Shown one piece after another: positions 63,429-64,000 of a stretch of DNA of 64,000 nucleotides. The stretch covers positions 2,751,370 to 2,815,369 of the forward strand of contig NZ_CP044399.1 of assembly GCF_008931805.1 (NCBI RefSeq), in the 5' to 3' direction. Source of the DNA: Moritella marina ATCC 15381. GTDB lineage: Bacteria > Pseudomonadota > Gammaproteobacteria > Enterobacterales > Moritellaceae. Numbering within the stretch: position 1 is the stretch's first letter; each line of letters opens with the position of its first letter. Below the pieces are notes generated by a model. The model had not been told where the DNA came from. It ran no database searches and was given only the letters and a program-made list of their open reading frames with translations. The translations under genes and the position numbers were made by a program.

Positions 63429-64000
63429 ATGGCAACAATCAAAGATGTAGCAAAAGCAGCAGGCGTATCTGTTGCCACGGTTTCTAGAGTCGTCAATAAA
63501 TCACCTAAAGCCAGTAAATCAGCGATAGCAGCAGTTAATGCAGCGATGAAAACCTTAGCTTATCGCCCTAACGCCAATGCCCGAGCGCTCGTCAACCAAA
63601 GTACCAATACTATTGGCGTCATGGTTAGCGATGTATCTGACCCTTTCTTTGGCGCACTTATCAAAGCCGTTGATAATGTTGCTCGTAGCCATAATAAGCA
63701 CTTATTAATTGGCAATGGTTACCATGATGCCAAAGTCGAAAGAGAAGCTATTGAACTGCTGATCAACAATCGCTGTGACTCTCTTGTCATCCACTCCAAA
63801 GGACTAAGTGATCAAGAACTGATCCAGTTTGCCAAGGAAGTCCCGGGCTTAGTACTCATCAACCGTCATATTCCAGAGATTGCCGAACGCTGTATCGCCT
63901 TAGATAATCAACAAGGTGCGTATAACGCCACCCAGCATTTACTCACCAAAGGACATCAACATATTGGTTATATTAATTCTTACCAGGATATTGACGATGC
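63429..64000 (+). CDS. galR: LacI-family regulator GalR/GalS (N-terminal part, cut by window end)
   Basis: The frame opens with ATG 63429 and runs to the end of the window (about 190 residues). The N-terminus MATIKDVAKAAGVSVATVSR is the LacI-type HTH, and the following hinge and ligand domain (DVSDPFFGALIKAVDNVA, LLIGNGYHDAKVEREAIELL, LVLINRHIPEIAERCIALD) match E. coli GalR closely. It should respond to galactose. Whether it is GalR or GalS cannot be settled from this part. No gal gene is visible upstream. Confidence 0.88.
   Translation, partial: MATIKDVAKAAGVSVATVSRVVNKSPKASKSAIAAVNAAMKTLAYRPNANARALVNQSTNTIGVMVSDVSDPFFGALIKAVDNVARSHNKHLLIGNGYHDAKVEREAIELLINNRCDSLVIHSKGLSDQELIQFAKEVPGLVLINRHIPEIAERCIALDNQQGAYNATQHLLTKGHQHIGYINSYQDIDD

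Noticed and set aside
1..64000. CRISPR arrays, IS elements, tRNA or rRNA genes
   Set aside because: No regularly spaced repeats, transposase-like frames, terminal inverted repeats or cloverleaf sequences were seen.

Overview
The window looks like chromosome of a marine, probably psychrophilic gammaproteobacterium, by gene content and order closest to the Moritella / Psychromonas / Shewanella / Vibrio group. This placement is inference from gene content, AT-leaning base composition and organisation, not from a marker-gene search. Supporting points are a trp operon with fused trpC-trpF and a leader peptide, the rnm-yciO-scpA-scpB-rluB string beside trp, nhaD, a respiratory FAD/Fe-S D-lactate dehydrogenase of the Dld-II type, a FMN riboswitch before ribB, and many sodium-linked transporters. 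No rRNA, tRNA, CRISPR array, insertion sequence or prophage was seen.

Layout. 1-12.3 kb: nudC, a LysR regulator divergent from dld-II, two GNAT acetyltransferases, an XRE-cupin regulator divergent from benE, aqpZ, a small outer-membrane barrel and a RecQ-type helicase. 12.3-18 kb: tpx under a perfect FNR-type box, then the N-acetylglucosamine regulon nagE <-> nagB-nagA-nagC, where nagC is frameshifted. 18-28 kb: yciH, a small lipoprotein, FMN riboswitch-ribB, two small membrane proteins, the ybbA-ybbP ABC system divergent from tesA (the start codons share one CATG), and SOS-type polB with a LexA box. 28.2-35.1 kb: a tellurium-resistance-like stress module (two TerD-family proteins, TerB, two HAD phosphatases, a PRTase-TRSP protein, a StiP-type PRTase-PELOTA protein) ending in a CaCA-type cation exchanger. 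35.3-43.3 kb: an MFS transporter with a long repetitive acidic tail, nhaD, a YbdG-type MscS channel and a Cache-GGDEF-EAL protein. 43.3-47.2 kb: rluB, scpB, scpA, yciO, rnm on the minus strand. 47.3-54.4 kb: trpL, attenuator, trpEGD(CF)BA. 54.4-64 kb: a KefB-type antiporter, ybaK, a porin, an NSS sodium symporter, a secreted sphingomyelinase-like hydrolase, a serine/HAAAP-family transporter and the first part of a GalR/GalS regulator cut by the window end.

How the genes work together. Most of the window is housekeeping and transport. The region most worth attention is the Ter module: acidic, probably Ca2+-binding TerD proteins sit beside a predicted nucleotide-like metabolite biosynthesis operon and a Ca2+/cation exchanger, without terC, terA, ATP-grasp or aldolase genes nearby. 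Other notable points are the broken nagC, an XRE regulator that appears to start at an ATT codon, a riboswitch whose switching helices can be read directly, and a rluB terminator embedded in the coding end of the convergent GGDEF-EAL gene.
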